Below the pieces are notes generated by a model, which did no database searches, was not told the DNA's origin, and saw only the letters and a list, made by a program, of their open reading frames with translations. A stretch of DNA of 64,000 bases from Pseudomonas sp. MYb60 (GTDB lineage Bacteria; Pseudomonadota; Gammaproteobacteria; Pseudomonadales; Pseudomonadaceae). The position numbers and the translations under genes were made by a program. How positions within the stretch are numbered: position 1 is the first letter of the stretch; every line of letters starts with the position of its first letter. Shown here one piece after another: positions 48,749-58,029 of this stretch. The stretch is from NCBI RefSeq assembly GCF_002979555.1, contig NZ_PCOZ01000008.1, forward strand, positions 186,001 to 250,000, in the 5' to 3' direction.

Positions 48749-48913
48749 ATGAGCAAAAAGCCATCCAAGCATGGCCCCAACAAGGCCAAATCCATCATTG
48801 CCCAGCCACTGTTCCGCAGCCGTCAGGAACGCGCCGGCAAGGGCAAAGGCAGCTACCGCCGCGAAGCCTTCCAGTCTAATAGCTGGGAGGCTTCTTACTT
48901 TCTGGCTGCCTGA
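48749..48913 (+). CDS. arfA: Alternative ribosome-rescue factor ArfA
   Basis: 54 residues, MSKKPSKHGPNKAKSI, RKGKGSYRREAFQSN-like core (GKGKGSYRREAF) and ending NSWEASYFLAA. Rescues ribosomes stalled at mRNA ends when tmRNA is overloaded, by bringing RF2 to the empty A site. The GKGSYRR-type core is conserved. A strong hairpin followed by a T-rich stretch lies inside the last 17 codons (see the separate entry), matching the known self-limiting design: the mRNA lacks its stop codon, so ArfA is normally tagged and degraded by tmRNA. Confidence 0.9.
   Translation: MSKKPSKHGPNKAKSIIAQPLFRSRQERAGKGKGSYRREAFQSNSWEASYFLAA
48863..48903 (+). terminator. Terminator-like hairpin inside the arfA coding region
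   Basis: GAAGCCTTCCAG (48863-48874) pairs with CTGGGAGGCTTC (48883-48894) over 12 positions with one G-U pair, loop TCTAATAG, followed by TTACTTTCT. Transcription ending, or RNase III cutting, here would leave an mRNA without the stop codon at 48911-48913. Confidence 0.75.
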
Positions 48914-48974
48914 AGGCAAGCGCCCCTCCGGCATGATAAGGTCTGCACCTGATTGGTAATCCCTGGACCTGTGC

Positions 48975-50300
48975 ATGCCCTCTAGTCTTTCCCATCGTTG
49001 GCACCTTCGCCAATTGATCGCTGCCTCCAGCCTCATTCTGCTCGTCGCCTGCGCGGAGAAGCCTACCGCTGCCGACGCCCAGCCGCTGCCCAAGCTCCAG
49101 ACCGCACCGGTCGCGGCCCCTGCTGTCGTGGCACCCCTGGCGGTGGACAACCTGGACATCCAGCCCACCCAGACCTTTGCCGAATGGCAGGCGGGCTTCC
49201 GCGAACAAGCGTTGAGCGCCGGGATCACTCCCGCAGTCTTTGATACTGCATTCGCCAACGTCAGCCCCGACATGGCGGTGATTCGCGCCGACCGCAGCCA
49301 GCCGGAGTTTTCCCGCCCGGTGTGGGAATACCTCAACGGCGCCCTGTCGCCACTGCGGGTACGCAATGGCCAGGCGTTGCTGATCAAGCACGCCGATATC
49401 CTGCAGAGTATCGAACAACGTTATGGCGTCGACCGCCAGGCGCTGGTGTCGGTATGGGGCATGGAAAGCAACTTCGGCCAGTTCCAGGGCAACAATTCGG
49501 TGATCCGCTCCCTGGCAACGCTGGCCTACGAAGGCCGCCGCCCGGCGTTTGCCCAGGCGCAATTGCTGGCGGCGCTGCAGATCATCCAGCACGGCGATAT
49601 CCCGGCTGACCAGATGAAAGGCTCCTGGGCCGGTGCCATGGGCCAGACCCAATTCATCCCGACCACTTACAACACCCACGCCGTAGATTTCGATGGCGAT
49701 GGCCGTCGCGACATCTGGAACAGCCCGGCCGATGCCCTCGCCTCCACCGCCCACTACCTGCAAAGCTCCGGCTGGCAGAAAGGCCAGCCGTGGGGCTTTG
49801 AAGTGAGTCCACTGCCCACGAACTTCGACTTCGCCCTGGCCGATGGCAGCGTGCGCAAGCCGGTCGCTGAATGGCTGCAACTGGGCATCCAATTGCCACC
49901 CGGCGCGAGCCTGCCACCCAACGTCGAGCAACTGTCCGCCGCCCTGCTGCTGCCTGCCGGCTACCGTGGCCCGGCGTTCCTGGTGCTGGATAACTTCCGC
50001 GCAATCCTCAAATACAACAACTCCTCGTCCTATGCGCTGGCCGTTGGCTTGCTCTCTGAACGCTTTGGCGGTGGTGGCGTGATTCGTGGCGCGTGGCCAA
50101 CAGATGAGCTGCCGCTGAGCCGTTCCCAGCGTATCGACCTGCAAACCGCGCTGAACGCCAACGGCTATGACGCGGGCAACCCGGATGGGATTATCGGCGC
50201 CAATACGCGCAAGGCGATTCGTGCGGCGCAGCAAGCGCAGGGCTGGCCGGCGGATGGTTTTCCAACGGTGAAGCTGCTGGAGTCATTGCAGAACCGTTAG
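48975..50300 (+). CDS. Lytic murein transglycosylase, lipoprotein, with peptidoglycan-binding domain
   Basis: 441 residues. Signal ends in lipobox LVAC with C26. A Pro/Ala linker (about 30-60) leads to a MltB-family (SLT_2, GH103) domain with catalytic E164 in WGMESNFG, and GAMGQTQFIPTTY and DFDGDGRRDIW. The C-terminal peptidoglycan_binding_1 domain covers about 375-440 (GYDAGNPDGIIGANTRKAI). It cuts glycan strands with 1,6-anhydro ends. A distinct paralogue of the MltB/SltB1 gene at 55.9 kb. Confidence 0.9.
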   Translation: MPSSLSHRWHLRQLIAASSLILLVACAEKPTAADAQPLPKLQTAPVAAPAVVAPLAVDNLDIQPTQTFAEWQAGFREQALSAGITPAVFDTAFANVSPDMAVIRADRSQPEFSRPVWEYLNGALSPLRVRNGQALLIKHADILQSIEQRYGVDRQALVSVWGMESNFGQFQGNNSVIRSLATLAYEGRRPAFAQAQLLAALQIIQHGDIPADQMKGSWAGAMGQTQFIPTTYNTHAVDFDGDGRRDIWNSPADALASTAHYLQSSGWQKGQPWGFEVSPLPTNFDFALADGSVRKPVAEWLQLGIQLPPGASLPPNVEQLSAALLLPAGYRGPAFLVLDNFRAILKYNNSSSYALAVGLLSERFGGGGVIRGAWPTDELPLSRSQRIDLQTALNANGYDAGNPDGIIGANTRKAIRAAQQAQGWPADGFPTVKLLESLQNR

Positions 50301-50321
50301 ATCGGCTTATGGCGACTGTCG

Positions 50322-50402
50322 CTATCGGGGGCAAGCCCCCTCCCACATTTGACTGTATTCAAAAATCAAAGTGCGGGAGGGGGCTTGCCCCCGATGACGG
50401 CA
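50322..50402. repeat. REPIN: paired inverted REPs
   Basis: GCTATCGGGGGCAAGCCCCC-TCCCACATTTGAC and GTGCGGGAGGGGGCTTGCCCCCGATGACGGC face each other across a 17-base spacer. A classic REP doublet between convergent genes (transglycosylase and LD-carboxypeptidase). Confidence 0.85.
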
Positions 50403-50419
50403 TCACAAACAACAGTTTT

Positions 50420-51340
50420 TCAGGGTTTGAACACCACATCCTGCTCCAACACCAACCGCTGCTCCCCCGCATCCAGCCGCACCAACGCGCCCATCGGCAG
50501 TGTCAGGTTCGGGTCGCAATGCCCGCTGCGCCACCCGGACAGCACCGGAACGCAGAGTGGCTCGAAGGTTTGCTTGAGCAGGCGCTCCAACGCCAACGTA
50601 TCCACCCCCGCCACATCCCCCACCAACACACCGGCGACCTGCGCCAACTTGCCTGCCAGGCGCAAATGCGTCAGCAGGCGGTCGATGCGGTAGAGGGGCT
50701 CGTTGACGTCTTCGATCAACAGGATGATGCCTTCGGCGTCAATCTCGTAAGGCGTGCCCATGACCGCCGCGATCATCGACAGGTTACCCCCCAGCAAGCG
50801 CCCACAGGCGATGCCAGGGGCAATCGTCGTCAGTGGGTAGGCCACCGGGTGCGCCAGCAGGCTACCGGCGACGAGATCGCCGCGCAGCATACTGAGCAGT
50901 GAAGACTCGGTCGGCGGCTGCTTGTCCCCCAGCAGGTCGGCATTGAGCATCGGACCGTGGAAGGTCACAAAACCGGCGTAGCGGCTGATGGCCAGGTGCA
51001 CGGCCGTGATGTCGCTGTAGCCGACAAACGGCTTGGGATGGGCGCGCAGCAGGTCGAAATCGATGCTGTCCAGCAGGCGTGGCGTGCCGTAGCCGCCGCG
51101 CAGGCAGAAGATCGCATCAATGTCGGGGTCGGAGAAGGCTTCGTGAAGGTCGGTGAGGCGGGTTTTATCGCTGCCGGCGAGATAGCCGTCGCGCTCGTAG
51201 ACACCGGGGAAAATACGCAGGTCGTAACCACGGGCGCGCATCCAATGGCCGGCTTTTTCGACGTCCAGCGCAGCAGGGCCGGCGGGGGCGATCAGGGCGA
51301 TAGTGCCCTCGGCACGCAATGCGGGTACGGCAGCGGTCAT
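50420..51340 (-). CDS. ldcA: LD-carboxypeptidase (S66 family)
   Basis: 306 residues from the ATG at 51340. Trims the terminal D-Ala from L,D-bonded tetrapeptides in recycling of peptidoglycan. N-terminal IALIAPAGPA; the nucleophile Ser is in PFVGYSDITAVHLA (S66 motif GYSD); the Glu/His partners come from the C-terminal domain (GGNLSMIAAVMGTPYEI and HCDPNLTLPMGA). Length normal. Upstream in-frame starts lie in the REPIN and were rejected. Confidence 0.9.
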   Translation of the reverse strand: MTAAVPALRAEGTIALIAPAGPAALDVEKAGHWMRARGYDLRIFPGVYERDGYLAGSDKTRLTDLHEAFSDPDIDAIFCLRGGYGTPRLLDSIDFDLLRAHPKPFVGYSDITAVHLAISRYAGFVTFHGPMLNADLLGDKQPPTESSLLSMLRGDLVAGSLLAHPVAYPLTTIAPGIACGRLLGGNLSMIAAVMGTPYEIDAEGIILLIEDVNEPLYRIDRLLTHLRLAGKLAQVAGVLVGDVAGVDTLALERLLKQTFEPLCVPVLSGWRSGHCDPNLTLPMGALVRLDAGEQRLVLEQDVVFKP

Positions 51341-51370
51341 CCACGAATCTCCCTCACTGATGCGAAACGA

Positions 51371-51465
51371 AATGTGGGAGAGGGCTTGCCCCCGATGGCG
51401 GTGTATCAGCACCAGATCTACTGATCTGACACACCGCTATCAGAGGCAAGCCCCCTCCCACATTG
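51371..51465. repeat. REPIN: paired inverted REPs
   Basis: AATGTGGGAGAGGGCTTGCCCCCGATGGCGGTG (left) and CACACCGCTATCAGAGGCAAGCCCCCTCCCACATT (right) with a spacer of about 30 bases. In the gap between lipA and ldcA. Confidence 0.82.
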
Positions 51466-51491
51466 GACCTGCGGTGCTGCTCAAATCGGTG

Positions 51492-52517
51492 TTACGAAAC
51501 CAGGCTCGCCTTGACCAGCTTGGCCTGCTCATCGGCGTGGTACGACGAACGTACCAGCGGGCCCGATGCAACGTTCTTGAAGCCCATCTTGTAACCTTCC
51601 TCGGCGAACCAGGCGAAGGTGTCCGGGTGCACGAAACGCTGCACCGGCAAGTGACTGCGGGACGGTTGCAGGTACTGGCCCAGGGTCAGCATGTCGATGT
51701 CGTGTTCGCGCATGCGCTTCATGACTTCGATGACTTCTTCGTCGGTCTCGCCCAGGCCCAGCATCAGGCCGGATTTGGTCGGGATGTGCGGCATCATCTG
51801 CTTGAATTTCTGCAGCAGGGTCAGCGACCACTGATAGTCCGAACCCGGACGCGCGGCCTTGTACAGGCGCGGCACGGTTTCCAGGTTGTGGTTGAACACA
51901 TCCGGCGGCTCGGCGGCGGTGATTTCCAGCGCCACGTCCATGCGGCCACGGTAGTCCGGGACCAGGGTTTCGAGCATGACGTTTGGCGACAGCTTGCGGA
52001 TCTCGCGGATGCAGTCGGCAAAGTGCTGGGCACCGCCGTCACGCAGGTCGTCGCGGTCAACCGAGGTGATCACCACGTACTTGAGGCGCAGGTCGGCGAT
52101 GGCGATGGCCAGGCTTTCCGGCTCGTTGACGTCCAGCGGCTTCGGCCGGCCGTGGCCAACGTCGCAGAACGGGCAACGACGGGTGCAGATGTCACCCATG
52201 ATCATGAAGGTGGCGGTGCCGCCGGAGAAGCACTCGCCCAGGTTCGGGCAGGAGGCTTCTTCGCACACACTGTGCAGCTTGTGTTTGCGCAGCAGGGCCT
52301 TGATACGGTCGACTTCCGGCGAAACCGGGATGCGCACCCGAATCCAGTCGGGTTTCTTCGGCAGTTCGGTGGTCGGAATGATCTTCACCGGGATGCGTGC
52401 AACCTTCTCGGCGCCGCGCAGCTTGACGCCGGCTTCCACCTTGGCACGCGGGGCCGGGGCCGGACGGTCAGTAACGTCCACCGTCGGGATCATGGTTTGC
52501 ACTGCATCAGTAGTCAT
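51492..52517 (-). CDS. lipA: Lipoyl synthase
   Basis: 341 residues. Inserts two sulfurs into octanoyl chains on the E2 subunits of 2-oxoacid dehydrogenases. Both 4Fe-4S clusters are present: auxiliary C85, C90, C96 ([12 protein letters not shown]) and radical SAM C111, C115, C118 (CTRRCPFC). The auxiliary-cluster serine lies in RSSYHAD near the end. Starts two bases after lipB, so coupled with it. Confidence 0.97.
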   Translation of the reverse strand: MTTDAVQTMIPTVDVTDRPAPAPRAKVEAGVKLRGAEKVARIPVKIIPTTELPKKPDWIRVRIPVSPEVDRIKALLRKHKLHSVCEEASCPNLGECFSGGTATFMIMGDICTRRCPFCDVGHGRPKPLDVNEPESLAIAIADLRLKYVVITSVDRDDLRDGGAQHFADCIREIRKLSPNVMLETLVPDYRGRMDVALEITAAEPPDVFNHNLETVPRLYKAARPGSDYQWSLTLLQKFKQMMPHIPTKSGLMLGLGETDEEVIEVMKRMREHDIDMLTLGQYLQPSRSHLPVQRFVHPDTFAWFAEEGYKMGFKNVASGPLVRSSYHADEQAKLVKASLVS

Positions 52518-52519
52518 AA

Positions 52520-53167
52520 TCAGTCGATTCCGCCCGTAAGGGTCGTCTGCTCAGCATAGTCGAGGTGTTTGACGAGCTGCGCGCGCAGCCGGGCACTTAC
52601 CTCGGCAAATTTAATCGGTGTGGCGTGGTCGCTCAGTTGGGTCATCGGCAGCCCGGCGTACCCGCACGGGTTGATCCGCCGGAACGGCGCCAGGTCCATG
52701 TCCACATTCAGGGCCAGGCCGTGAAACGAACAACCGTGACGAATGCGCAGCCCCAGGGACGCGATTTTCGCGCCGTCCACATACACACCGGGTGCATCGG
52801 GCTTGGCCGCGGCGCTCACGCCGTAGCTCGCCAGCAGCTCGATGAGGCAAGCCTCCATACGGCTGACCAGGTCGCGCACGCCAAAACCCAGCTTGCGCAC
52901 GTCCAGCAACAGGTATGCGACAAGTTGTCCCGGGCCATGGTAAGTCACTTGGCCACCTCGGTCGACCTGCACCACCGGAATATCACCCGGCAACAGCAAA
53001 TGCTCGGCCTTGCCAGCCTGGCCCTGGGTGAACACCGGCGGGTGTTCCACCAGCCAGATTTCATCCGGCGCCGTGCTGCCACGCTCATTGGTGAACCGCT
53101 GCATGGCGTGCCAGACGGGCTCATAGGCCATCTGGCCGAGCTCGCGAAAGCCCAGGACGCCTGGCAT
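52520..53167 (-). CDS. lipB: Octanoyltransferase
   Basis: 215 residues. Moves octanoate from acyl carrier protein to lipoate-dependent proteins before LipA acts. Active-site K134 ([10 protein letters not shown]) and C168 (INPCGYAG); [13 protein letters not shown] at 70-82. Its start overlaps the ybeD stop by one base (TGATG), and lipA follows after two bases, so ybeD-lipB-lipA form one unit. Confidence 0.96.
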   Translation of the reverse strand: MPGVLGFRELGQMAYEPVWHAMQRFTNERGSTAPDEIWLVEHPPVFTQGQAGKAEHLLLPGDIPVVQVDRGGQVTYHGPGQLVAYLLLDVRKLGFGVRDLVSRMEACLIELLASYGVSAAAKPDAPGVYVDGAKIASLGLRIRHGCSFHGLALNVDMDLAPFRRINPCGYAGLPMTQLSDHATPIKFAEVSARLRAQLVKHLDYAEQTTLTGGID

Positions 53168-53442
53168 CAGAGCACCATGTGCACGAAGCCAGTGGCCCGC
53201 AGTTCGCTGTTGATGTTGTAGAGCTGGTCTTGATCAATCGCTACGATGTGCAATTGGATCGTGGTGTATTTGCCGGTCGAGCTGGAGCGCTCATCCACGC
53301 GTTGGTCGTTGATCGTCGCGTGCTTGCGCACGATTTCGAGGATCAGGTCTTTGCGGCCTACGCCGGTATCGCTGATCACCTTGATGGGATAGTCCACCAC
53401 CGGGAATTCGATTTTCGGCGCCTTTACTTCGGTATCGGTCAT
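53167..53442 (-). CDS. ybeD: DUF493 family protein YbeD
   Basis: 91 residues. Ferredoxin-like fold with [16 protein letters not shown], the [11 protein letters not shown] helix and [16 protein letters not shown]. It sits between dacC and lipB as in E. coli. Its biochemical role is unknown; a link to lipoate metabolism is inferred only from position. Confidence 0.9.
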   Translation of the reverse strand: MTDTEVKAPKIEFPVVDYPIKVISDTGVGRKDLILEIVRKHATINDQRVDERSSSTGKYTTIQLHIVAIDQDQLYNINSELRATGFVHMVL

Positions 53443-53480
53443 GGCGTAACGGCCTCGTAAGCGTATGCCTTGGCGACGAC

Positions 53481-53507
53481 AAAACCCCGCGTCGGTTCAA
53501 CGCGGGG
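53481..53507 (-). terminator. Terminator after dacC
   Basis: CCCCGCGT (53485-53492) / ACGCGGGG (53100+400: 53500-53507) with a 7-base loop. On the minus strand it is followed by TTTTG. It separates dacC from ybeD-lipB-lipA. Confidence 0.75.
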
Positions 53508-53525
53508 CCTTGCAGATGCACTGAA

Positions 53526-54683
53526 TCAGTTGAACAAGCCGTAGAAGAATAGACGGATGCTATCCCACACGCGACGGAAGATACCACCTTCGTCGACAGC
53601 GTCCAGCGCGATCAGGTCGGCGCTGTGCACCACCTTGTCGTCCAGCTTCACTTCGACTTTACCGATCACGTCGCCCTTGGCGATGGGGGCAACCAGTTGC
53701 GGGTTCATGGTCATGCTGGCAGCGAGCTTTTTCAGCTGGCCTTTAGGCATGGTCAGGGTCAGGTCTTCAGCCAGGCCGGCTTTGACTTGGGCGGTAGCGC
53801 CTTTCCACACTGGCGCGGTCGCCAGCTCGGCACCCTTCTGATAGAAGGTCTGGGTTTCGAAGAAACGGAAACCGTAGGTCAGCAGCTTTTGCGTCTCGGC
53901 CGCACGGGCCTGCTCGCTATTGGTGCCGAAAACCACGGCAATCAGGCGCTGGCCATCACGGACAGCGGACGAAACCATGCAGTAGCCGGCCTCTTCGGTG
54001 TGGCCGGTTTTCAGACCGTCGACGGTCTTGTCGCGCCACAGCAGCAGGTTGCGGTTAGGCTGCTTGATGTTGTTCCAGAAGAACTCTTTCTGGGAGTAGA
54101 TCGCGTAGTGAACCGGATCGACGCGGATGATCGCGCGGGCCAGGATCGCCATGTCGTGAGCCGAGGAGTAGTGCTCAGGGTTCGGCAGGCCGGTCGGGTT
54201 CATGAAGTGGCTGTTGGTCATGCCCAGGTCAGCCACAGTCTTGTTCATCATGTCGGCGAATGCGTCTTCGCTGCCGGCGATGTGCTCGGCGAGCGCCACG
54301 CTGGCGTCGTTGCCGGACTGGATGATGATGCCGTGCAGCAGGTCGCTCACGGTTACCTGCGAACCCACCTTGATGAACATGCGCGAACCGCCGGTACGCC
54401 AGGCGTTTTCGCTGACGGTCACCGGGTCGTTCTCGCCGATCTGGCCGCGACGGATTTCCAGGGTCGCGATGTAGGCGGTCATCAGCTTGGTCAGGCTGGC
54501 CGGCGGCAGGCGCTGGTCACCGTTGCTCTCTACCAGCACGTTGCCGCTGGCGGCGTCCATGAGGACCCAGGCCTTGGCAGCCAGTTGCGGGGAAGCCGGC
54601 ACCATTTCAACCGCCCAGGCGGCCGGGGTGATGATCAGCGAAAGAAGCAGGCACGTGCGTTTGGCTAAGGTGGTGATGTTCAT
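53526..54683 (-). CDS. dacC: D-alanyl-D-alanine carboxypeptidase (PBP5/6 type)
   Basis: 385 residues. Signal peptide (about 1-24) and periplasmic S11 domain: SLTK at 63-66, SGND, and KTGHTEEAGYC. The C-terminal PBP5_C beta domain (about 285-365) and the final amphipathic helix RRVWDSIRLFFYGLFN anchor it to the membrane. Removes terminal D-Ala from pentapeptides. Single-gene unit between rlpA and a terminator. Confidence 0.94.
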   Translation of the reverse strand: MNITTLAKRTCLLLSLIITPAAWAVEMVPASPQLAAKAWVLMDAASGNVLVESNGDQRLPPASLTKLMTAYIATLEIRRGQIGENDPVTVSENAWRTGGSRMFIKVGSQVTVSDLLHGIIIQSGNDASVALAEHIAGSEDAFADMMNKTVADLGMTNSHFMNPTGLPNPEHYSSAHDMAILARAIIRVDPVHYAIYSQKEFFWNNIKQPNRNLLLWRDKTVDGLKTGHTEEAGYCMVSSAVRDGQRLIAVVFGTNSEQARAAETQKLLTYGFRFFETQTFYQKGAELATAPVWKGATAQVKAGLAEDLTLTMPKGQLKKLAASMTMNPQLVAPIAKGDVIGKVEVKLDDKVVHSADLIALDAVDEGGIFRRVWDSIRLFFYGLFN

Positions 54684-54857
54684 CCGTCTCTCGAAATTGC
54701 TTATGGAAACTTGCCCTCGCGGGCAAAACGTATTCAGACAGCCCGCTGCCAGGCTGTCACGTGTTCGGTTGCGCGCCCACCCCTTTCCCCGGGGTTCTTG
54801 TTATTCATCGAGCCGACAACCAGGGCCAGGCCCGCAGGCCCGTACCGTCAATCCTTG

Positions 54858-55856
54858 TTATTCGGCGGTGACCACGCTGGGTTGCCCCAGGTTGGCCAGA
54901 CGCACGCTGTTCTGCACTTGTGCGACTTCGCTTGGCGAACCGATCGGGCCCATACGCACGCGGTGCAGAGTCTGCTGGTTACGCACGATGGAACTGATGA
55001 AGACGGGCGCGTTGACCATGCTGCTGAGCTTGGACCTTAACAGTTCTGCCGCATCCGGGTTGGCGAAAGCGCCGACCTGCAGGTATTGCCCCCCGGCCAG
55101 CGAACTGCCCTGGGCGGCCTGAGGCACGGCCACGGTGTCCGGCGCGTGCTGCTGTGGCGGCGGGGTCCACTGCTCGACCTTGCCGGTCGATGCGGTGATT
55201 TGCGGTTGTGGTGTCTGCGGCTCGTTGAGCATCAGCGGCGCCGGTTTACCACGCTGGGCCCAGTACTGCGCCGGGTCGATGCCTTCGACTTTTACCCGTG
55301 CGGTGCCGGTTTCGGCGTAGCCGAGTTTCTTCGCGGCCGCGTAGGACAAGTCGATGATGCGATCGGAATAGAACGGCCCGCGGTCGTTGACCCGCAGGAT
55401 CACCGTGCGATTGTTGTCCAGGTTGGTCACGCGCACATAGCTGGGCAGCGGCAGGGTCTTGTGGGCCGCGCTCATGCCGTACAGGTCATACACTTCGCCG
55501 TTGGCGGTGTTCTGGCCATGGAACTTGGTGCCGTACCAGGACGCCGTGCCCGACTGCACGTAGGTCTTGGATTCCTGCAGCGGGAAATAGCTCTTGCCCA
55601 GCACGGTATAGGGGTTGGCCTTGTACGGGCCGGTGTGCAGGGTCGGTGTGGCATCCGGGATCTTCGAGACGTCGACGTCCCACCACGGCGCGCCGTCTTT
55701 GTGCGCGCGGTTGATGTCCAGGCCCGGCTGGGAACGGACCACCGCGCCCCCGGTTTTTTGCGTCGGCGCGCGGCTGGTGGAGCAACTGGCGACCAGCAGG
55801 GACAACGCGACGAACGCCACCAGCTTGAGCGGTTGATTGAACGGCGATGCCCGCAT
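54858..55856 (-). CDS. rlpA: Septal ring lytic transglycosylase RlpA
   Basis: 332 residues. Lipobox VASC with C25. The RlpA double-psi beta-barrel (about 95-190) contains GTASWYGTKFHGQNTANGE and RVNDRGPF (with the Asp needed for activity in family members). A Pro/Gln linker leads to a SPOR domain (about 250-330, QVGAFANPDAAELLRSKL) that binds denuded glycan. Its start overlaps the mltB stop by one base, so it is coupled to it. Confidence 0.94.
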   Translation of the reverse strand: MRASPFNQPLKLVAFVALSLLVASCSTSRAPTQKTGGAVVRSQPGLDINRAHKDGAPWWDVDVSKIPDATPTLHTGPYKANPYTVLGKSYFPLQESKTYVQSGTASWYGTKFHGQNTANGEVYDLYGMSAAHKTLPLPSYVRVTNLDNNRTVILRVNDRGPFYSDRIIDLSYAAAKKLGYAETGTARVKVEGIDPAQYWAQRGKPAPLMLNEPQTPQPQITASTGKVEQWTPPPQQHAPDTVAVPQAAQGSSLAGGQYLQVGAFANPDAAELLRSKLSSMVNAPVFISSIVRNQQTLHRVRMGPIGSPSEVAQVQNSVRLANLGQPSVVTAE

Positions 55857-56872
55857 TACTTAGTGCCCCGTGCTTGGACCAGCATGTCTGACAGCTGATG
55901 CACGGCCATGGCGTACATCACACTGCGGTTATAACGCGTGATTGCGTAGAAATTCTTCAGGCCCATCCAGTATTCCGGGCCGTTTTCGCCTTCAAGACGG
56001 AACGCCGTGACCGGCAAGTCGTCAGGCAGCGCATTCTGACTCGACCAACCCAGCGCCCGCAACTCCCCGACCGTCTTCACCGGCTCGATGCCCTGGGTCA
56101 GGCCTTCATCGGCACGCTCCCCGGTCACATCGGCGCGGATCACCACGTCTTCGCCCCCCACCCAGCCATGGCGTTTGAAGTAGCTGGCCACGCTGCCGAT
56201 GGCATCGTCCGGGTTGCTCCAGATGTTGATATGGCCGTCGCCGTCAAAGTCCACCGCGTAGGCGCGAAAGCTGCTCGGCATGAACTGCGGCAAGCCCATC
56301 GCACCGGCATAGGAACCCTTGAGGGTCAGCGGGTCGACCTGCTCTTCGCGGGCCAGCAGCAGGAATTCACGCAGTTCCTTGCGGAAGAATTCGGCGCGCG
56401 GCGGGTAATCGAAGCCCAGGGTCGACAAGGCGTCGATCACCCGGTAATTACCGGTATTACGGCCGTAAAAGGTTTCAATGCCGATAATCGAGACAATCAC
56501 CTGGGCCGGCACGCCGTATTCCTGCTCGGCGCGGGCCAACACGGCTTCATGCTGGCGCCAGAAGTCCACACCACGGGCGACGCGGGCGTCGGTGAGGAAC
56601 ATCGGTCGATATTCCTTCCACTGCTTCACCCGTTCGGCCGGGCGAGAGATGGCGTCGAGGATCGCCTGCTTCTTTTGCGCCTCGCGGAACACGCCCATCA
56701 GTTGTTCGCCTGCAAACCCGTAGTCGCGGGTCAACTCACCGACAAATTCGGCGACCTGGGGTGAACCATCGTAGTCACCGGCCTGCGCCTCCTGCGTCGC
56801 GCCCAGCAGGCCAATCAGGCCCATCCAGGACGCATGCCGAGTCGCCCAGCCGCGCATTACTTGCATTGACAT
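55856..56872 (-). CDS. mltB: Lytic transglycosylase B (SltB1/MltB)
   Basis: 338 residues from the ATG at 56872, which follows AAGGTGAAG and clears the rodA stop; the longer frame from 56902 would overlap rodA. N-terminal signal, but no lipobox cysteine, so it is probably a soluble periplasmic SltB1-type enzyme. Catalytic Glu in IIGIETFYGRNTG; GAMGLPQFMPSSF and DFDGDGHINIW are the family signatures. Located in the rodA-mltB-rlpA run of cell-wall genes. Confidence 0.92.
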   Translation of the reverse strand: MSMQVMRGWATRHASWMGLIGLLGATQEAQAGDYDGSPQVAEFVGELTRDYGFAGEQLMGVFREAQKKQAILDAISRPAERVKQWKEYRPMFLTDARVARGVDFWRQHEAVLARAEQEYGVPAQVIVSIIGIETFYGRNTGNYRVIDALSTLGFDYPPRAEFFRKELREFLLLAREEQVDPLTLKGSYAGAMGLPQFMPSSFRAYAVDFDGDGHINIWSNPDDAIGSVASYFKRHGWVGGEDVVIRADVTGERADEGLTQGIEPVKTVGELRALGWSSQNALPDDLPVTAFRLEGENGPEYWMGLKNFYAITRYNRSVMYAMAVHQLSDMLVQARGTK

Positions 56873-56883
56873 CTTCACCTTAT

Positions 56884-58029
56884 TCAAACCTGTGCGATCC
56901 ATTTGCGATGCGTATGAATCGACATCAAAACCCCAAACGCTGACAGCAATGTCACCAGCGAAGTTCCGCCGTAGCTAATGAATGGCAACGGCACCCCCAC
57001 CACCGGCAGCAGGCCACTGACCATACCGATGTTGACGAAAACATAAACAAAAAACGTCATGGTCAACGCGCCGGCCAGCAGTTTGCCGAACAGCGTCTGC
57101 GCCTGGGCGGTAATCACCAGGCCACGACCAATCAACAGCAGGTAGATCAGCAACAGCGCGCAAATGCCCACCAGGCCGAACTCTTCGCCCAATACCGCGA
57201 TGATGAAGTCGGTGTGGCTTTCGGGCAGGAAGTCCAGGTGCGACTGAGTGCCCAGCAACCAACCTTTACCAAATACGCCGCCGGAGCCAATGGCCGCCTT
57301 CGACTGGATGATGTTCCAGCCGGTACCCAACGGGTCGCTTTCCGGATCGAGGAACGTGAGAATCCGCTGCTTCTGGTAATCGTGCATAAAGAAGAACCAC
57401 ATGGCGATGGCCACAGGCACGGCAGCCGCCAGCACGCTGAGGATCCAGCGCCAGCGCAGGCCACCCATGAACAGCACGAAGGCCCCGCCCGCCAGGATCA
57501 GCAACGATGTGCCGAGGTCAGGCTGGCGCACGATCAGGATAAACGGCACGCCGATCAGCATCAGGCTGATCCCCACGTGCTTGAGCTGTGGCGGCAAGGT
57601 GCGCTTGGACAGGTACCAGGCGATGGTGGCGGGCATGAGGATCTTCATGAATTCCGACGGTTGGAAGCGAATCACCCCCGGAATGTTGATCCAGCGTGTC
57701 GCGCCCATGGCGTTGTGGCCCATCACGTCCACCACCACCAGCAGCAACACGCCGGCCACATAACCGAGCGGCACCCAGCGCGCCATGAAACGCGGCTCGA
57801 GCTGGGCGATCACCACCATCGACAACAGGCCCAGGCCGAACGACGACGCCTGCTTGATCAGCAGGTCCCAGTTCTTGCCGCTGGCCGAATACAGCACGAA
57901 CAGGCTGCCGGCGGCCAGGGTCAGCAGCAGGATCAGCAGCGGGCCGTCAATGTGCATGCGCTGCAACAACGTCGCGCGGCGACGCATCACATCCTCGCTG
58001 GAGAGGATGCGGTCAAAATTACTCTTCAC
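56884..58029 (-). CDS. rodA: SEDS peptidoglycan polymerase RodA
   Basis: 381 residues with a GTG start at 58029 (VKSNFDRIL). GAGGT stands upstream, and the frame overlaps the mrdA end by 11 bases. About ten membrane helices. SEDS signatures: WINIPGVIRFQPSEFMK, IVRQPDLGTSLLI, and LPFISYGGTSLVT at the C-terminal end. Polymerises glycan strands for side-wall growth together with PBP2. Coupled to mrdA upstream and mltB downstream. Confidence 0.95.
   Translation of the reverse strand: MKSNFDRILSSEDVMRRRATLLQRMHIDGPLLILLLTLAAGSLFVLYSASGKNWDLLIKQASSFGLGLLSMVVIAQLEPRFMARWVPLGYVAGVLLLVVVDVMGHNAMGATRWINIPGVIRFQPSEFMKILMPATIAWYLSKRTLPPQLKHVGISLMLIGVPFILIVRQPDLGTSLLILAGGAFVLFMGGLRWRWILSVLAAAVPVAIAMWFFFMHDYQKQRILTFLDPESDPLGTGWNIIQSKAAIGSGGVFGKGWLLGTQSHLDFLPESHTDFIIAVLGEEFGLVGICALLLIYLLLIGRGLVITAQAQTLFGKLLAGALTMTFFVYVFVNIGMVSGLLPVVGVPLPFISYGGTSLVTLLSAFGVLMSIHTHRKWIAQV

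Noticed and set aside
50322..51465. Repeated palindromes as a possible CRISPR array
   Set aside because: There are only two repeat pairs, with palindromic REP cores, unequal spacing and no cas genes.
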